The translations under genes were made by a program, and so were the position numbers. From Micromonospora aurantiaca ATCC 27029 (GTDB lineage: Bacteria; Actinomycetota; Actinomycetes; Mycobacteriales; Micromonosporaceae), in contig NC_014391.1 of NCBI RefSeq assembly GCF_000145235.1, forward strand, positions 4,348,001 to 4,412,000: a DNA stretch of 64,000 nucleotides, given 5' to 3'. The notes under the pieces were generated by a model, which was not told where the DNA came from, ran no database searches, and worked only from the letters and a program-made list of their open reading frames with translations. Shown in pieces: positions 9,055 through 17,917 of the stretch (position 1 is the first letter of the stretch; the number at the start of each line of letters is the position of its first letter).

Positions 9055-10779
9055 TCACGACGACGAGGGCACTGCCGGCGCCGTCGCGAGTCCCGGGCCG
9101 GCCGCCCGGTTCCGGCCGCCGTCCGGCGGCGCACCGAGGGCGGCCGACAGGTCCCGTGCGGCCTGCTCGATCCCATCGGCCGTCGCCAGCGCGAACACGA
9201 ACCGGTCCGGCCGCAGCACCACCAGGTCGGCGCCGTGCCGCCGCAGCCACCCGCCGAGCACCCCGTCGGCGTCCACGACGTCGATCCGGTCCGGACGGCC
9301 GTCCGCGGACGACTCCGGCAGGCCGGCGAGCGGGTCCGGCAGGCCGGCGAGCGGCGTGCCGGACGGGTGGACCGCGACGAACCGCACCGGCAACCCCTGC
9401 CACCACGCGCCGGGCGGGTCGTCCACACCGGCGCGACCCAGCACGACGAAGCCGTCGCCGAGCGCCTCGTCGAGCAGGCGCTCGCCGGGCGCACCCGGGA
9501 TGAGGACCCGCGGCTGGGGGAACATGGTCCCGACCACGCCGTCCCGCCGCCCGCCGGTCATCAGGCCCCGCCGGTACGCCGGCACCGGCTTGAACTCGAA
9601 GCGCTCCACGAACCGCCGTACCCGGGGAACCGTCTGGACCGCCCGCAGCGCGGTGTCACGCAGCCAGGCGGAGATCCGGTTGCGGGCCAGGAAGACGCGT
9701 CCCAGCCGGACGCTCGTCTGTGCCATCTCCACCGTGTGCGGACGCCGCTCGGTCTCGTACGTGTCGAGCACCGCGGGATCGGCGGCGCCGGACAGCACCA
9801 GCGACAGCTTCCACGACAGGTTCGCCGCGTCGCGCAGGCCGCTGCACAGGCCCTGGCCCATGAACGGGGGCATCTGGTGGGCCGCGTCGCCGAGCAGGAA
9901 CACCCGTCCCTCCCGCCACCGCTGCGCGACGAGGTGGTGGAAGGTGTAGACGACCGCCCGGGTGACGGCGAACCGGTCCGGGTCGACGTACGGCGAGACG
10001 AGCGCGGCGACGGTCTCCGGCCGCTGCACCTCGTCCTCGGTCTCGCCCGGTCGCAGCATGAACTCCATCCGGTAGCTGCCGGCCGCGCCGGGAGAGACGA
10101 ACGCCGGGCGCCGCCAGTCGCACACGAACGTGGTGTCGGCCACCCGCACGGCGTCGGGCGGCACGTCGCCGGAGACCGCGAGCCACGGCTCGGCGTAGCT
10201 CGCCCCGGACAGCGGGATCCGGACGGCGGCGCGGGTGGCGCTGCGGGCGCCGTCGCAGCCGAGCACGTACCGGGCGCGGACCGCCCGCCGCTGCCCGGTG
10301 ACCACGTCGGACAGGAGCACCGTCACGCCGTCCTCGTCCTGGGTCAGGCCGACCAACTCGGTGCCGAGCGCGAGCCGGACGTGCGGGAAGCGGTCCAGCC
10401 CGGCGCGCAGCGTCCGTTCCAGTCGCGGCTGGTCGAAGAAGCGCAGCGGCGCGTGCCCGTACCCGAAGTCCGTCTCGGACAGCTTCATCCGGGCGAAGAC
10501 CCGGCCCGCGCCGTTGACGTACTCGACCAGCGGCGGCGCGATCGTCTCGTCGCGTACCTCGTCGAGCAGCCCGGCCTGCTGGTAGATGCGCAGCGCCTCG
10601 TCGTCACAGGAGAAGGCCCGCGGCTGACCGTGCGGCGTGGCGCTGCGCTCCACGACCAGCGTGGTGACCCCGCGGGCGCCGAGCAGGTTGGCGGTGAGCG
10701 CACCCACCGGCCCGCAGCCGACGACGGCGACCTCGACCTCCTGGACCTCCTGGTGAGCCGGCGGCTGAGCTGATCCCAT
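9055..10779 (-). CDS. FAD-dependent aromatic-type monooxygenase (MhpA-like)
   Basis: This 574-residue flavoprotein belongs to the PHBH-fold hydroxylases that add one oxygen atom using FAD and NAD(P)H. It shows the dinucleotide fold VAVVGCGPVGALTANLLG at the N-terminus, a DG motif (YVLGCDGARSATR) in mid-protein, and FLLGDAAHQMPPFMGQG, the GD motif for the FAD ribityl chain. The C-terminal thioredoxin-like region is present. Length fits polyketide and phenylpropionate hydroxylases. ATG 10779 is preferred because AAGGGG lies 7 nt upstream. It stands downstream of the SARP gene on the same strand and could be a tailoring enzyme or a resistance oxidase, but the substrate is unknown. A 21-bp tandem repeat lies in its 3' part (9314-9354). 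Confidence 0.8.
   Translation of the reverse strand: MGSAQPPAHQEVQEVEVAVVGCGPVGALTANLLGARGVTTLVVERSATPHGQPRAFSCDDEALRIYQQAGLLDEVRDETIAPPLVEYVNGAGRVFARMKLSETDFGYGHAPLRFFDQPRLERTLRAGLDRFPHVRLALGTELVGLTQDEDGVTVLLSDVVTGQRRAVRARYVLGCDGARSATRAAVRIPLSGASYAEPWLAVSGDVPPDAVRVADTTFVCDWRRPAFVSPGAAGSYRMEFMLRPGETEDEVQRPETVAALVSPYVDPDRFAVTRAVVYTFHHLVAQRWREGRVFLLGDAAHQMPPFMGQGLCSGLRDAANLSWKLSLVLSGAADPAVLDTYETERRPHTVEMAQTSVRLGRVFLARNRISAWLRDTALRAVQTVPRVRRFVERFEFKPVPAYRRGLMTGGRRDGVVGTMFPQPRVLIPGAPGERLLDEALGDGFVVLGRAGVDDPPGAWWQGLPVRFVAVHPSGTPLAGLPDPLAGLPESSADGRPDRIDVVDADGVLGGWLRRHGADLVVLRPDRFVFALATADGIEQAARDLSAALGAPPDGGRNRAAGPGLATAPAVPSSS
9314..9354. repeat. Two-copy 21-bp tandem repeat inside the flavin hydroxylase gene
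   Basis: The 20-mer beginning TCCGGCAGGCCGG occurs at 9314-9333 and again at 9335-9354. It keeps the reading frame and encodes a repeated LAGLP segment near the C-terminal domain. It is probably a slippage duplication. Confidence 0.7.
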
Positions 10780-10884
10780 GGTGGTGCCCCTTCGGAACAT
10801 GGTCCCGGACGGCTCCGGCCGTCCTACCCGACACCGACCAGGGCACCAGCCGGGCGTGGAACGGCTGTGGAAAGTGTGTGGAGG

Positions 10885-10910
10885 CGGCGTGGAGGCGGGA
10901 TTCCACGCCG
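10885..10910 (-). terminator. Hairpin just after the SARP regulator gene
   Basis: CGGCGTGG (10885-10892) pairs with CCACGCCG (10903-10910) across a 10-nt loop, directly downstream of the regulator stop codon at 10912. It would separate the regulator from the flavin hydroxylase gene. Confidence 0.5.
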
Positions 10911-10911
10911 G

Positions 10912-13900
10912 TCAGAAGACGGCGAACCGGGGCAGCAGCAGCCCGGCGCCCTGTTCGGCGGCGATCCGCGCGCCGAGGTCCCACTCCGCGCGGTCGCGCC
11001 GGGCCGCGCCGCGGATCCGGTGCAACTCCGCGACGAAGACGCGCTCGCCCACCCGGTCCGCCACTGCCAGCGCCTCCTCGGCCAGTGTCGCCGCGGTGTC
11101 CGGACGGCCGCCGGTCAGGTACGCCTCGGCCATCGCGCAGAGCGTGATGGTCCGGGTGGACCGCAGTCCGGGACGGTAGAACTCCTCGGCGGCGGCGCGC
11201 ATCGCGTCGAGCCGGCCGTGGTCGCCGCCGCGCGCGGCGGCCCACTCCAGGAAGTACGCGCCGGTCGCGGTCATGTGCGGCAGGCCGGTGGCGCGGCCGA
11301 CGTCCCGGCACCGTCGCCCCGCCGCGTCGGCCGCGGCGACGTCGTGTTCCTGCATCGCCAGCCAGGCGGCGTAGAGCGCCGCGTTGGCCCGGCCGTACGG
11401 ATCGTCGAGTTCCTCGGCGAGGGCCTCGGCGGCGGCGATGTCCGCCCACGCGCCGGCCGGGTCGCCGCGCATCGAGCGCACGAGCGCCCGGAAGTTGTGA
11501 CAGGCCAGCACCGGACGCCGGCCCACCTCGCGGCGCAGCAGCACCCGGTCGACGGTACCCAGCCGCTCGATCCCGGCGGTGAGCCGCCGCTCGCTCTCGG
11601 CCTGCCGGCCGGTGAAGTAGGCGACCGCGCCCAGCAGGTACTCACCTGCGACGGCGGTCAGCCCGCTGCCGTCCTCGGGTGCCCGGACGAGCCGCCCGGC
11701 GAGGTCGGCGCAGATCGCGAACTCGGCCCGGTTGGCGGCGAGTTCGCCGAGCGCCCAGAGCGCGTGGCGGATGTCGGCGTCCGGCCCCACGAGCGTCAGC
11801 AGTTCGCGGGCCCGGGCGCAGACCCGGTCCACCGCGTCGCTGCCGACGCCCACAGTCATCTGGAGCAGGGCCGCGCGGTGCAACTGGACGGTCAGCTCGG
11901 TGACCGCCGCGTCGGGCGTGACCCGCGCGGCCGGGGCCAGCCGGAGCGCGGCGCGTTCCAGGTGACCGAGCGCGTCCTCGTAGGCGACCCGGCGGGTGGC
12001 GTCGTCGGCGGCGCGCAGCGACCACCGCAGGTGGTCCTCGCCGTGGCCCAGCCCGACCGCCTCGCCGTAGTGGTGGGCCAGCTCCGCCGGGGAGGTGCCG
12101 GCCGACTGCTCGTACGCGGCGGCCAGCCGGGCGTGCAGCGCGGCCCGGCGCGGCGGGACCAGCTCGGCGTAGGTGACCTCGGCGATCAGCGGATGGCGGA
12201 ACGCGAGCGCGCCCGGCCCGGTCTCGACCACCAGCGCGGCCGGGTAGGCCGGGGCGAGGTCATCGGCGACCGCCTCGGGGGTGCTGTCCAGTGCCGCCGC
12301 CAGCACCGCCAGGTCCAGGTCGTGTCCGGCCACGCCGAGCAGGTCGAGGCACCGCCGGGTGGGGCCGGGCAGTCCGGCGAGCCGCAGCCGCACGGTGTCC
12401 CGGATGCTCGGCGGCAGCTCCGCGCCGGCGCCCGGGCCGGTCCGGGACCGCAGCAGTTCGGTGAGGAAGAACGGGTTCCCGCCGGTCCGGGTGACCAGCC
12501 GGGTCACCACCGGCTCCGGTGGCGCCTCGCCGGTCCGGTCCCGGACCAGGTCGGCGACCGCCGAGGCGTCCAGCCCGGCGAGCCGGACCTGACCGAAGCC
12601 GCTCCCGCGCGCCAACTCGGCGACGGTCGCCACCAGGGCCGGGTCGTCGTCGTACGGCCGGAGCGTGGCGACCACCAGCGCCCGGGACGCGGGCAGGGCG
12701 GCGGCGAGGAACCGCAGCAACAGCAGCGAGTCCGGGTCGGCGGCGTGCAGGTCGTCCAGGACCACGAGCAGGCCACGTTCCCGGGCCGCCGCGTGCACCA
12801 GTTCGGCCACCGCCTCGTACACCTGGAACCGCGCCGTGGGGTCCAGACCGCGACCGTCCGCCGGCCCGGTCGGCGCGCCGGCGGCGAACCCGCCCAGCCG
12901 GCCCGCCGAGCCGGTGGCGCCGGTCTGCGGCATCGCCACCAGCGCGCGTACCACCTGGCTCCACAGCCAGAACGGCGGCGCCTGCCCGACGTCCGGACAG
13001 CGGCCCCAGACCACCGGGACGCCGGTCGCGGCGGCGCGGGCGCCGAGTGCCGCGGCGAGGCTGGTCTTGCCGATGCCGGCCTCCCCCACCAGCGTCAGCA
13101 CCCGCCCGCTCTGCCCGGTGGCCGCGTCCAGCGTGTCCCGCAGCCGCTCCAGTTCCGCGTCCCGGCCCACGAGCGGTCCGCCGTCCCGCTCCGGCACCGC
13201 CCCGGCGGTCGCCGGGCCGCCGGTGTCCGCGGGACTGCTCCGATCAGGCGGTACGGCCTGCTCCAGGATCAGCCGGTGCACCGCGCGGATCTGCTCACCG
13301 GGGTCGAGCCCGTACTCGCCGGCCAGGATCCGGCGCCCCTCGTCGAAGACGGCGAGCGCCTCGGTCTGCCGCCCCGAGCGGTACAGGGCCAGCATCAGCT
13401 GCGCCCGGGCGCCCTCGCGCAGCGGGTGCGCCGAGACGAACCGGCGCAGTTCCGGCAGCAGCGTCGCGTGCCGGCCCGCGGCGACGGCGGCTGTCAGCCG
13501 CCCCTCCTCGGCGCTCAGCCGCAGCTCGGCCAGCCGGGCCGCCTCCGGACGCACCGCGGTCAGGTCGGCCACGCCCGCCAGCGGCTCGCCGCGCCACAAC
13601 GCCAGCGCCTCGGTGTACGTCCGCTCGGCGGCCGCCGCCTGCCCGGCCGCGAGCGCGTCCGCAGCCCGGTCCACCAGGCCGGCGAACCGGATCGCGTCCA
13701 CCGCGTCGGCGTCGACCCGCAGCTCGTACCCCCCGGGGTGGCTGCGCAGGACGCGCGCCGGCTCGCGGTGGGACCGTTGGGGTTCCACGGCCCGGCGCAG
13801 CCCGGCGACGTACGTGCGCAGCGTCGTCCGGGCGCTGGCCGGCGGTCGTGCGTCCCAGAGCGCGTCGACCAGCCAGTCGGCGGCGACGAACCGGTTCGGC

Positions 13901-14004
13901 CGCAGCAGGAACAGAGCCAGCAGCGCCTGCTGCTTCGGCCCGCCGAGGGGCACCACCCGCCCGTGCCGGACGACCTCCGGCGGACCCAGCACCCGGAACT
14001 GCAC
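10912..14004 (-). CDS. SARP-type pathway regulator with BTAD and AAA ATPase domains
   Basis: The 1030-residue protein starts with a winged-helix DNA-binding region of the OmpR/SARP type (QFRVLGPPEVV, then GPKQQALLALFLLRPNRFV). A bacterial transcriptional activator domain follows (about residues 90-240, RAVHRLILE). Next is a STAND/AAA ATPase with Walker A LVGEAGIGKTSL and Walker B LLVVLDDLHAAD. The C-terminal half is TPR-like helices. Such large SARPs often activate antibiotic clusters in actinomycetes. I place the start at GTG 14004, where GAGG lies 5 nt upstream and the product begins with the usual xxFRxLGP. Upstream GTGs are possible. It follows the radical SAM gene by about 70 nt and may be co-transcribed. 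It is the only regulator gene visible in the window. Confidence 0.85.
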   Translation of the reverse strand: MQFRVLGPPEVVRHGRVVPLGGPKQQALLALFLLRPNRFVAADWLVDALWDARPPASARTTLRTYVAGLRRAVEPQRSHREPARVLRSHPGGYELRVDADAVDAIRFAGLVDRAADALAAGQAAAAERTYTEALALWRGEPLAGVADLTAVRPEAARLAELRLSAEEGRLTAAVAAGRHATLLPELRRFVSAHPLREGARAQLMLALYRSGRQTEALAVFDEGRRILAGEYGLDPGEQIRAVHRLILEQAVPPDRSSPADTGGPATAGAVPERDGGPLVGRDAELERLRDTLDAATGQSGRVLTLVGEAGIGKTSLAAALGARAAATGVPVVWGRCPDVGQAPPFWLWSQVVRALVAMPQTGATGSAGRLGGFAAGAPTGPADGRGLDPTARFQVYEAVAELVHAAARERGLLVVLDDLHAADPDSLLLLRFLAAALPASRALVVATLRPYDDDPALVATVAELARGSGFGQVRLAGLDASAVADLVRDRTGEAPPEPVVTRLVTRTGGNPFFLTELLRSRTGPGAGAELPPSIRDTVRLRLAGLPGPTRRCLDLLGVAGHDLDLAVLAAALDSTPEAVADDLAPAYPAALVVETGPGALAFRHPLIAEVTYAELVPPRRAALHARLAAAYEQSAGTSPAELAHHYGEAVGLGHGEDHLRWSLRAADDATRRVAYEDALGHLERAALRLAPAARVTPDAAVTELTVQLHRAALLQMTVGVGSDAVDRVCARARELLTLVGPDADIRHALWALGELAANRAEFAICADLAGRLVRAPEDGSGLTAVAGEYLLGAVAYFTGRQAESERRLTAGIERLGTVDRVLLRREVGRRPVLACHNFRALVRSMRGDPAGAWADIAAAEALAEELDDPYGRANAALYAAWLAMQEHDVAAADAAGRRCRDVGRATGLPHMTATGAYFLEWAAARGGDHGRLDAMRAAAEEFYRPGLRSTRTITLCAMAEAYLTGGRPDTAATLAEEALAVADRVGERVFVAELHRIRGAARRDRAEWDLGARIAAEQGAGLLLPRFAVF

Positions 14005-14074
14005 AGTCACCTCGACGACGACCCCATCGGGCCGAGTATGGCAGCGCCGGTCCACTCCGGACACCGGCGATCGG

Positions 14075-16009
14075 TCAGGGGACTGTGAGCGGGGTGCCTG
14101 CTCTGCGCACCTCCCCCATGAAGTGCAGGATCTCCTCGTGGTTCGTCGACATCACAGCGGTCATGGCGCCGGTGCGGTAGTAGATGTCGACGCGGATCGG
14201 TTCCGGCTCCAGCGAGACCGGCTCGTCGGCTCGCATCCGGGCGAGGACGCCCGGCACGTCGTAGGCCAGGGTCACGTCCGGGCGGTGGAAGTACTCGACG
14301 CCACCGATCTCGACGACGGCGAGTCCGTCCGGCTCGCAGACCGGCTGGGTCAGCAGGTCGTAGCGGTACACCTCGTCGAGGAACGGGCGGACGTCGGCCG
14401 CGAGCTGCCGCGAGACCACCTCCTGCCACCACAGCTCCAGCGCCCGCCGCCCGTCCGCCTCGGTGAAGAGGTAGCCGATGGCGGCCGCGTACGCCGGCGC
14501 GCCGCCGCCGTGACCCCGCATCGCGGCCTCCCGCAACGGGATCGCCTCCCGCGCCGTGGTGGTGTCCGCCCAGTCGGCGAGGCTGTTGAGGACCCGGGAC
14601 TGCTCCCACCCGGCGAGCCGCCGCAGCGGCAGCCAGCAGTGACGCAGGACCGCGTTCTCGGCCATCACCCGGGCCCAGAACAGGAATCGCTGCATCACCG
14701 CGTTGTCCGCGAAGGTCATGGTGCGGTGGGCGAGCACGTACTCGAAGTCGTCGTTGTCGCCGCGCAGCGCGACGATGCCGTACAGCTCCTTGTTCTCCGC
14801 GTACTCGGTGTTCGGCAACAGCATGATCGGGTAGACGGCGATCCGGGACACGTGCTGGGCGAGTTCGTCGTACCCGGCCAGGAACGACTCGACGGTGTCG
14901 CCCGGCGCGCCCCAGATCAGCTCGGCATAGCAGTCCAGCCCTTCCCGGTTGAGCCACCGCACCAGGTCACGCCAGTCGTTGACCTTCATGTTCCGCCGGC
15001 GCATCAGGGTCAGGGCGTCCGGGTTGAGTGACTGGAGGGCCAGGGTGAAGGAGCTGCGCAGCCCCGCCTCCTTCATCCGCCGCACGATCTCGTAGAACAC
15101 CTTCGACTTGTTCTTGGCCCACGAGCTCTCGAAGGCCAGCGGGAAGCCGTGCCGCCGCTTGATGTCGATGAGGTCGTCGACGAGTTCCAGGTCGATCGGC
15201 AGCATGCCGAAGTTGGCGTCGCAGGCGACCACTGTGTGCACGCCGCACCGGGCGAACAGTTCCAGCTCGGCGCGCAGCCGTTCCCGGGAGAACGCGCGTA
15301 CCCGCTGGCCGACCGCGCCGCCCCAGTAGCAGAACGAGCACTTGTACGGGCAGCCGCGGTTGGTCTCGAACAGCGCGACGTCGTAGCGGAACCGGCCGTC
15401 GGCGTCGAGCAGATCGACGGCTCCGGTGAGGAACGGCGACGGGATGATGTCGAGATCCTCGATCCGGGGCCGGTCCGGGTTGGTGACCACGCTGCCGTCG
15501 GCGCGGTGCCAGGAGATGCCCTGCACGTCGCCGAGGGCGTCGGGGGCCACGCCGGCCAGCCGGGCGCGGAGCAGGTCGAGGAAGGTCAGCTCGCCCTCGC
15601 CGTTGACCACCACGTCGATCTCCGGGTAGAGCCGGAACACGCGGTCGGCCTGCGCGCTGACGTGGGTGCCGCCGAAGATGACCCACCCCTGCGGGTTGAG
15701 CTGCTTGTAGGTGGCGGCGAGTGCCCCGAACGCGCGCTGGCTCCAGCCGAAGACGGAGAACCCGATCACGTCGGGCAGCGGGCCGGCGAACAGCCGGGCG
15801 GCCATCTCCCCGTGCGTCACCCGCCCCCGGAAGTTGCAGATCTCCACCGACACCTGGTCGTTCAGCTCGGCGTCGCCGGACACCATCGCCTTGAGGTACG
15901 CCGAGGCGAGCGGCAGCGACTCCAGCGGCATGTCCCAGACGCCCTGCTGCACCAGGACCACCCGAAGGCGCCGGCCCGCACCGCCGGCGCTCGTCTGGCT
16001 GTGCTCCAC
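14075..16009 (-). CDS. Cobalamin-binding (class B) radical SAM enzyme
   Basis: The 644-residue protein has an N-terminal B12-binding fold (RVVLVQQGVWDMPLESLPLASAYL; GFSVFGWSQRAF; IFGGTHVSAQ) and a radical SAM barrel whose 4Fe-4S motif is CPYKCSFC near residue 220. The long C-terminal part lacks an obvious SPASM domain. Class B enzymes often add methyl groups to unactivated sp2 or sp3 carbons or phosphorus; others do ring contractions or cyclisations. It starts 12 nt after the methyltransferase stop with GTG, so the two are probably one operon, and an O/N-methyltransferase beside a C-methylase makes sense as tailoring. It resembles the radical SAM methylases in enediyne and other polyketide clusters, but I cannot assign a target atom. 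Confidence 0.8.
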   Translation of the reverse strand: MEHSQTSAGGAGRRLRVVLVQQGVWDMPLESLPLASAYLKAMVSGDAELNDQVSVEICNFRGRVTHGEMAARLFAGPLPDVIGFSVFGWSQRAFGALAATYKQLNPQGWVIFGGTHVSAQADRVFRLYPEIDVVVNGEGELTFLDLLRARLAGVAPDALGDVQGISWHRADGSVVTNPDRPRIEDLDIIPSPFLTGAVDLLDADGRFRYDVALFETNRGCPYKCSFCYWGGAVGQRVRAFSRERLRAELELFARCGVHTVVACDANFGMLPIDLELVDDLIDIKRRHGFPLAFESSWAKNKSKVFYEIVRRMKEAGLRSSFTLALQSLNPDALTLMRRRNMKVNDWRDLVRWLNREGLDCYAELIWGAPGDTVESFLAGYDELAQHVSRIAVYPIMLLPNTEYAENKELYGIVALRGDNDDFEYVLAHRTMTFADNAVMQRFLFWARVMAENAVLRHCWLPLRRLAGWEQSRVLNSLADWADTTTAREAIPLREAAMRGHGGGAPAYAAAIGYLFTEADGRRALELWWQEVVSRQLAADVRPFLDEVYRYDLLTQPVCEPDGLAVVEIGGVEYFHRPDVTLAYDVPGVLARMRADEPVSLEPEPIRVDIYYRTGAMTAVMSTNHEEILHFMGEVRRAGTPLTVP

Positions 16010-16021
16010 CGATCCGCCGCT

Positions 16022-16759
16022 CTACTTGCGGTAGACGGTGATGTGCCGCTCGTCGGAGTCGCGCAGTGGTCGTCCGTCCCAGTGACCCCAGCGCGACTCC
16101 ATGGTGAGCCCGCCGAGGCGGGCCATCAGGTCCATCTCCGACGGCATGACGGTGCGGATGCGCATCGGGAAGAACCGGATGCCGTCGGGCCGCAGAACCG
16201 CGAACTGGATCGACGAGCACTGGGAGATCCGCTCGCGCCGGGTGAACGTCATCACGACGTGGTCCTTCTCCACCCGTACGGTCTGGGTGCGCTGGTTGCG
16301 GTCGTACCGCGCCGGGTCGGGGATCGACGTCTGGATCACGAACCGCCCGCCCGGCTCCAGGACGTCGGCGACCTTCTGGAAGCAGCGGATCTGCTCCTCC
16401 TGGTCGGTGATGAACGGCAGCGTGTCGAAGACCGCGTACGCCAGCGAGAACTTGTACGGCAGCGTGAAGTCGGTGAAGTCCTGCACGTGCACGTGCACCA
16501 GTTCGCCGCCGGGTTTGTCGCGCAGCTGCGTCAGCATCCCCTCCGACGCGTCGATGCCGTGCACCTCGATGCCCCTGCGGGCCAGCGGGACGGCGACCCG
16601 GCCGGTGCCGACGCCGAGTTCGAGCACAGGCCCGCCGCCGGCGTTCTCGGCGAGCCACTCGATCGTCTCCTCGGTGTCACCCGGGTCGCCGGCCCATCCC
16701 GTCCCGTCGAAGACGTCGGCGACGGCGTCCCCGTAGGTGAAGATCTCGAAGCCTTCCAC
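16022..16759 (-). CDS. SAM-dependent class I methyltransferase
   Basis: This 245-residue protein has the class I motif I VLELGVGTGRVAVPLA, followed by GIEVHGIDASEGML (acidic ribose-binding residue) and a post-II segment LAYAVFDTLPFI. Length and layout fit small O- or N-methyltransferases of secondary metabolism. The frame extends upstream to 16963, but GTG 16759 is preceded by GGAGGAG with 6-nt spacing and begins just before the fold, so I use it. It is first in a minus-strand series with the radical SAM gene and possibly the SARP gene. A cluster palindrome lies 66-81 nt upstream. Confidence 0.8.
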   Translation of the reverse strand: MEGFEIFTYGDAVADVFDGTGWAGDPGDTEETIEWLAENAGGGPVLELGVGTGRVAVPLARRGIEVHGIDASEGMLTQLRDKPGGELVHVHVQDFTDFTLPYKFSLAYAVFDTLPFITDQEEQIRCFQKVADVLEPGGRFVIQTSIPDPARYDRNQRTQTVRVEKDHVVMTFTRRERISQCSSIQFAVLRPDGIRFFPMRIRTVMPSEMDLMARLGGLTMESRWGHWDGRPLRDSDERHITVYRK

Positions 16760-16824
16760 CGTGTTCTCCTCCACGCCGGTGATTGGGGTACCGGCGAATC
16801 GTGGCGGACGAGTGCGCCTGACGC

Positions 16825-16840
16825 TGCGCTGTTGTGAGCA
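16825..16840. promoter_or_regulatory. Candidate cluster operator, near-consensus palindrome
   Basis: TGCGCTGTTGTGAGCA matches the TGCNCA-N4-TGNGCA pattern found elsewhere in the cluster with one mismatch (T for A). It lies 66-81 nt before the methyltransferase start, in the divergent gap before the VOC gene. The rest of the 289-bp gap holds only a further TGAGCA half-site near 16942-16947. Confidence 0.4.
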
Positions 16841-17048
16841 CGAAGTGAGGGCAACTCGATTGGTGTATCGGTGGCGCCGCCGACGGTTCAGCCGGTATGC
16901 TGCCGAACCTTCGGGGCCTGCTGTCCATTCGCAACCGTCTAATGAGCAGGCCGGTCGCGACACACCCGGCGACCGTGGCGTGGACGACGGCGGATTGCTA
17001 GGCTCGGGCCACGCTTTCGATCGGACGACAAATCTCCAGGAGACATGA

Positions 17049-17414
17049 ATGGCTGTCGGTCGCTTGGCGGCGGTAACACTGGATTGTTCCGAAATCGCCC
17101 CGCTGGTGGCCTTCTACCGGGAAGCGGCCGGCCTCGAGCCGGTGCACGAGTCGGAGTCCGGCGCGTTCCTCAGCAACGGTGACGGCGTCGCCGTGGCGTT
17201 GCAGCGGGTGGAGAACTACCGGCGTCCGGAGTGGCCCGGGCAGACGGTTCCCCAGCAACTGCACCTCGACCTGGCCGTCGACGACATCGAGACGGCCGAG
17301 ACCGAGCTGCTGCGCCTGGGTGCGACGAAGCCCGCCGACCAGCCCGGCGACGCGAAGTGGCGGGTCTTCCTCGACCCGGCCGGTCACCCGTTCTGCGCCT
17401 CGGTCTGGGACTGA
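17049..17414 (+). CDS. Small VOC/glyoxalase-like protein
   Basis: This 121-residue protein has the two beta-alpha-beta-beta-beta halves of the vicinal oxygen chelate fold (VTLDCSEIAPLVAFYREAAGL; QQLHLDLAVDDIETAETELLRLGA; FLDPAGHPFC). Members include glyoxalases, bleomycin-binding resistance proteins and small isomerases. The ribosome site AGGAGA lies 6 nt before the ATG. It is followed after 28 nt by the DUF3224 gene on the same strand. The fold could bind a drug or hold a metal, but the full metal-ligand set is not evident, so the role is open. Confidence 0.7.
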   Translation: MAVGRLAAVTLDCSEIAPLVAFYREAAGLEPVHESESGAFLSNGDGVAVALQRVENYRRPEWPGQTVPQQLHLDLAVDDIETAETELLRLGATKPADQPGDAKWRVFLDPAGHPFCASVWD

Positions 17415-17442
17415 AAGAGAACCACGGAAGGAATGAGACAAG

Positions 17443-17853
17443 GTGAGCACCGCGACTGCTTCATTTACGCTCGACTCCTGGGACGAAGACGAGTGGCAGG
17501 AGACCCCCGACGGCATGAAATTCTCGCGGGCCTCGGTCACCAAGACGTATTCCGGTGAACTCGAGGGCACCAGCCGCGCGCAGTTCCTGTTCGCCTATGG
17601 CAAGGGCGGCGCCGGATACGTCGGTCACGAAGTGATCGAGGTGTCGATCGGCGGTTCCAAGGGCAGTTTCATGCTCCAGCACCAGGCCGTCGGGTTGATG
17701 AGCGACGAGGAGGGCGGCGCCGAGTGGCACATCGTGCCGGGGACCGGCACCGAGGGGCTCGCCGGCATCCAGGGCACCGCCACCATGCGCAAGCTGGAGG
17801 ACGGCAGCCACACCTTCACGCTGAACTACGAACTCCTCGACGAGCTCGTCTGA
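17443..17853 (+). CDS. DUF3224-family protein
   Basis: The 136-residue product fits the small beta-barrel DUF3224 family: it opens with a conserved strand (ASFTLDSWDEDEW) and has KTYSGELEGTS and the closing GTATMRKLEDGSHTFTLNYEL typical of the family. No biochemical function is established for it. Start is GTG 17443, with AAGGAA upstream. It forms a two-gene plus-strand unit with the VOC gene, ended by a strong hairpin. Confidence 0.75.
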   Translation: MSTATASFTLDSWDEDEWQETPDGMKFSRASVTKTYSGELEGTSRAQFLFAYGKGGAGYVGHEVIEVSIGGSKGSFMLQHQAVGLMSDEEGGAEWHIVPGTGTEGLAGIQGTATMRKLEDGSHTFTLNYELLDELV

Positions 17854-17865
17854 CGCGCTGAGATC

Positions 17866-17911
17866 GAGGCGGAGGGCCGCTACCGGCTTCCCGGTAGCGG
17901 CCCTCCGCCTC
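17866..17911. terminator. Perfect 21-bp bidirectional terminator
   Basis: Positions 17866-17886 pair perfectly with 17891-17911 across a CTTC loop. It lies between the DUF3224 stop and the stop of the minus-strand ABC ATPase, so it can end both transcripts. Confidence 0.9.
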
Positions 17912-17917
17912 GGGCTG

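Noticed and set aside
16022..16963. Longer methyltransferase starting at 16963
   Set aside because: The added 68 residues are Arg-rich and unlike the family, while GTG 16759 has a perfect ribosome site.
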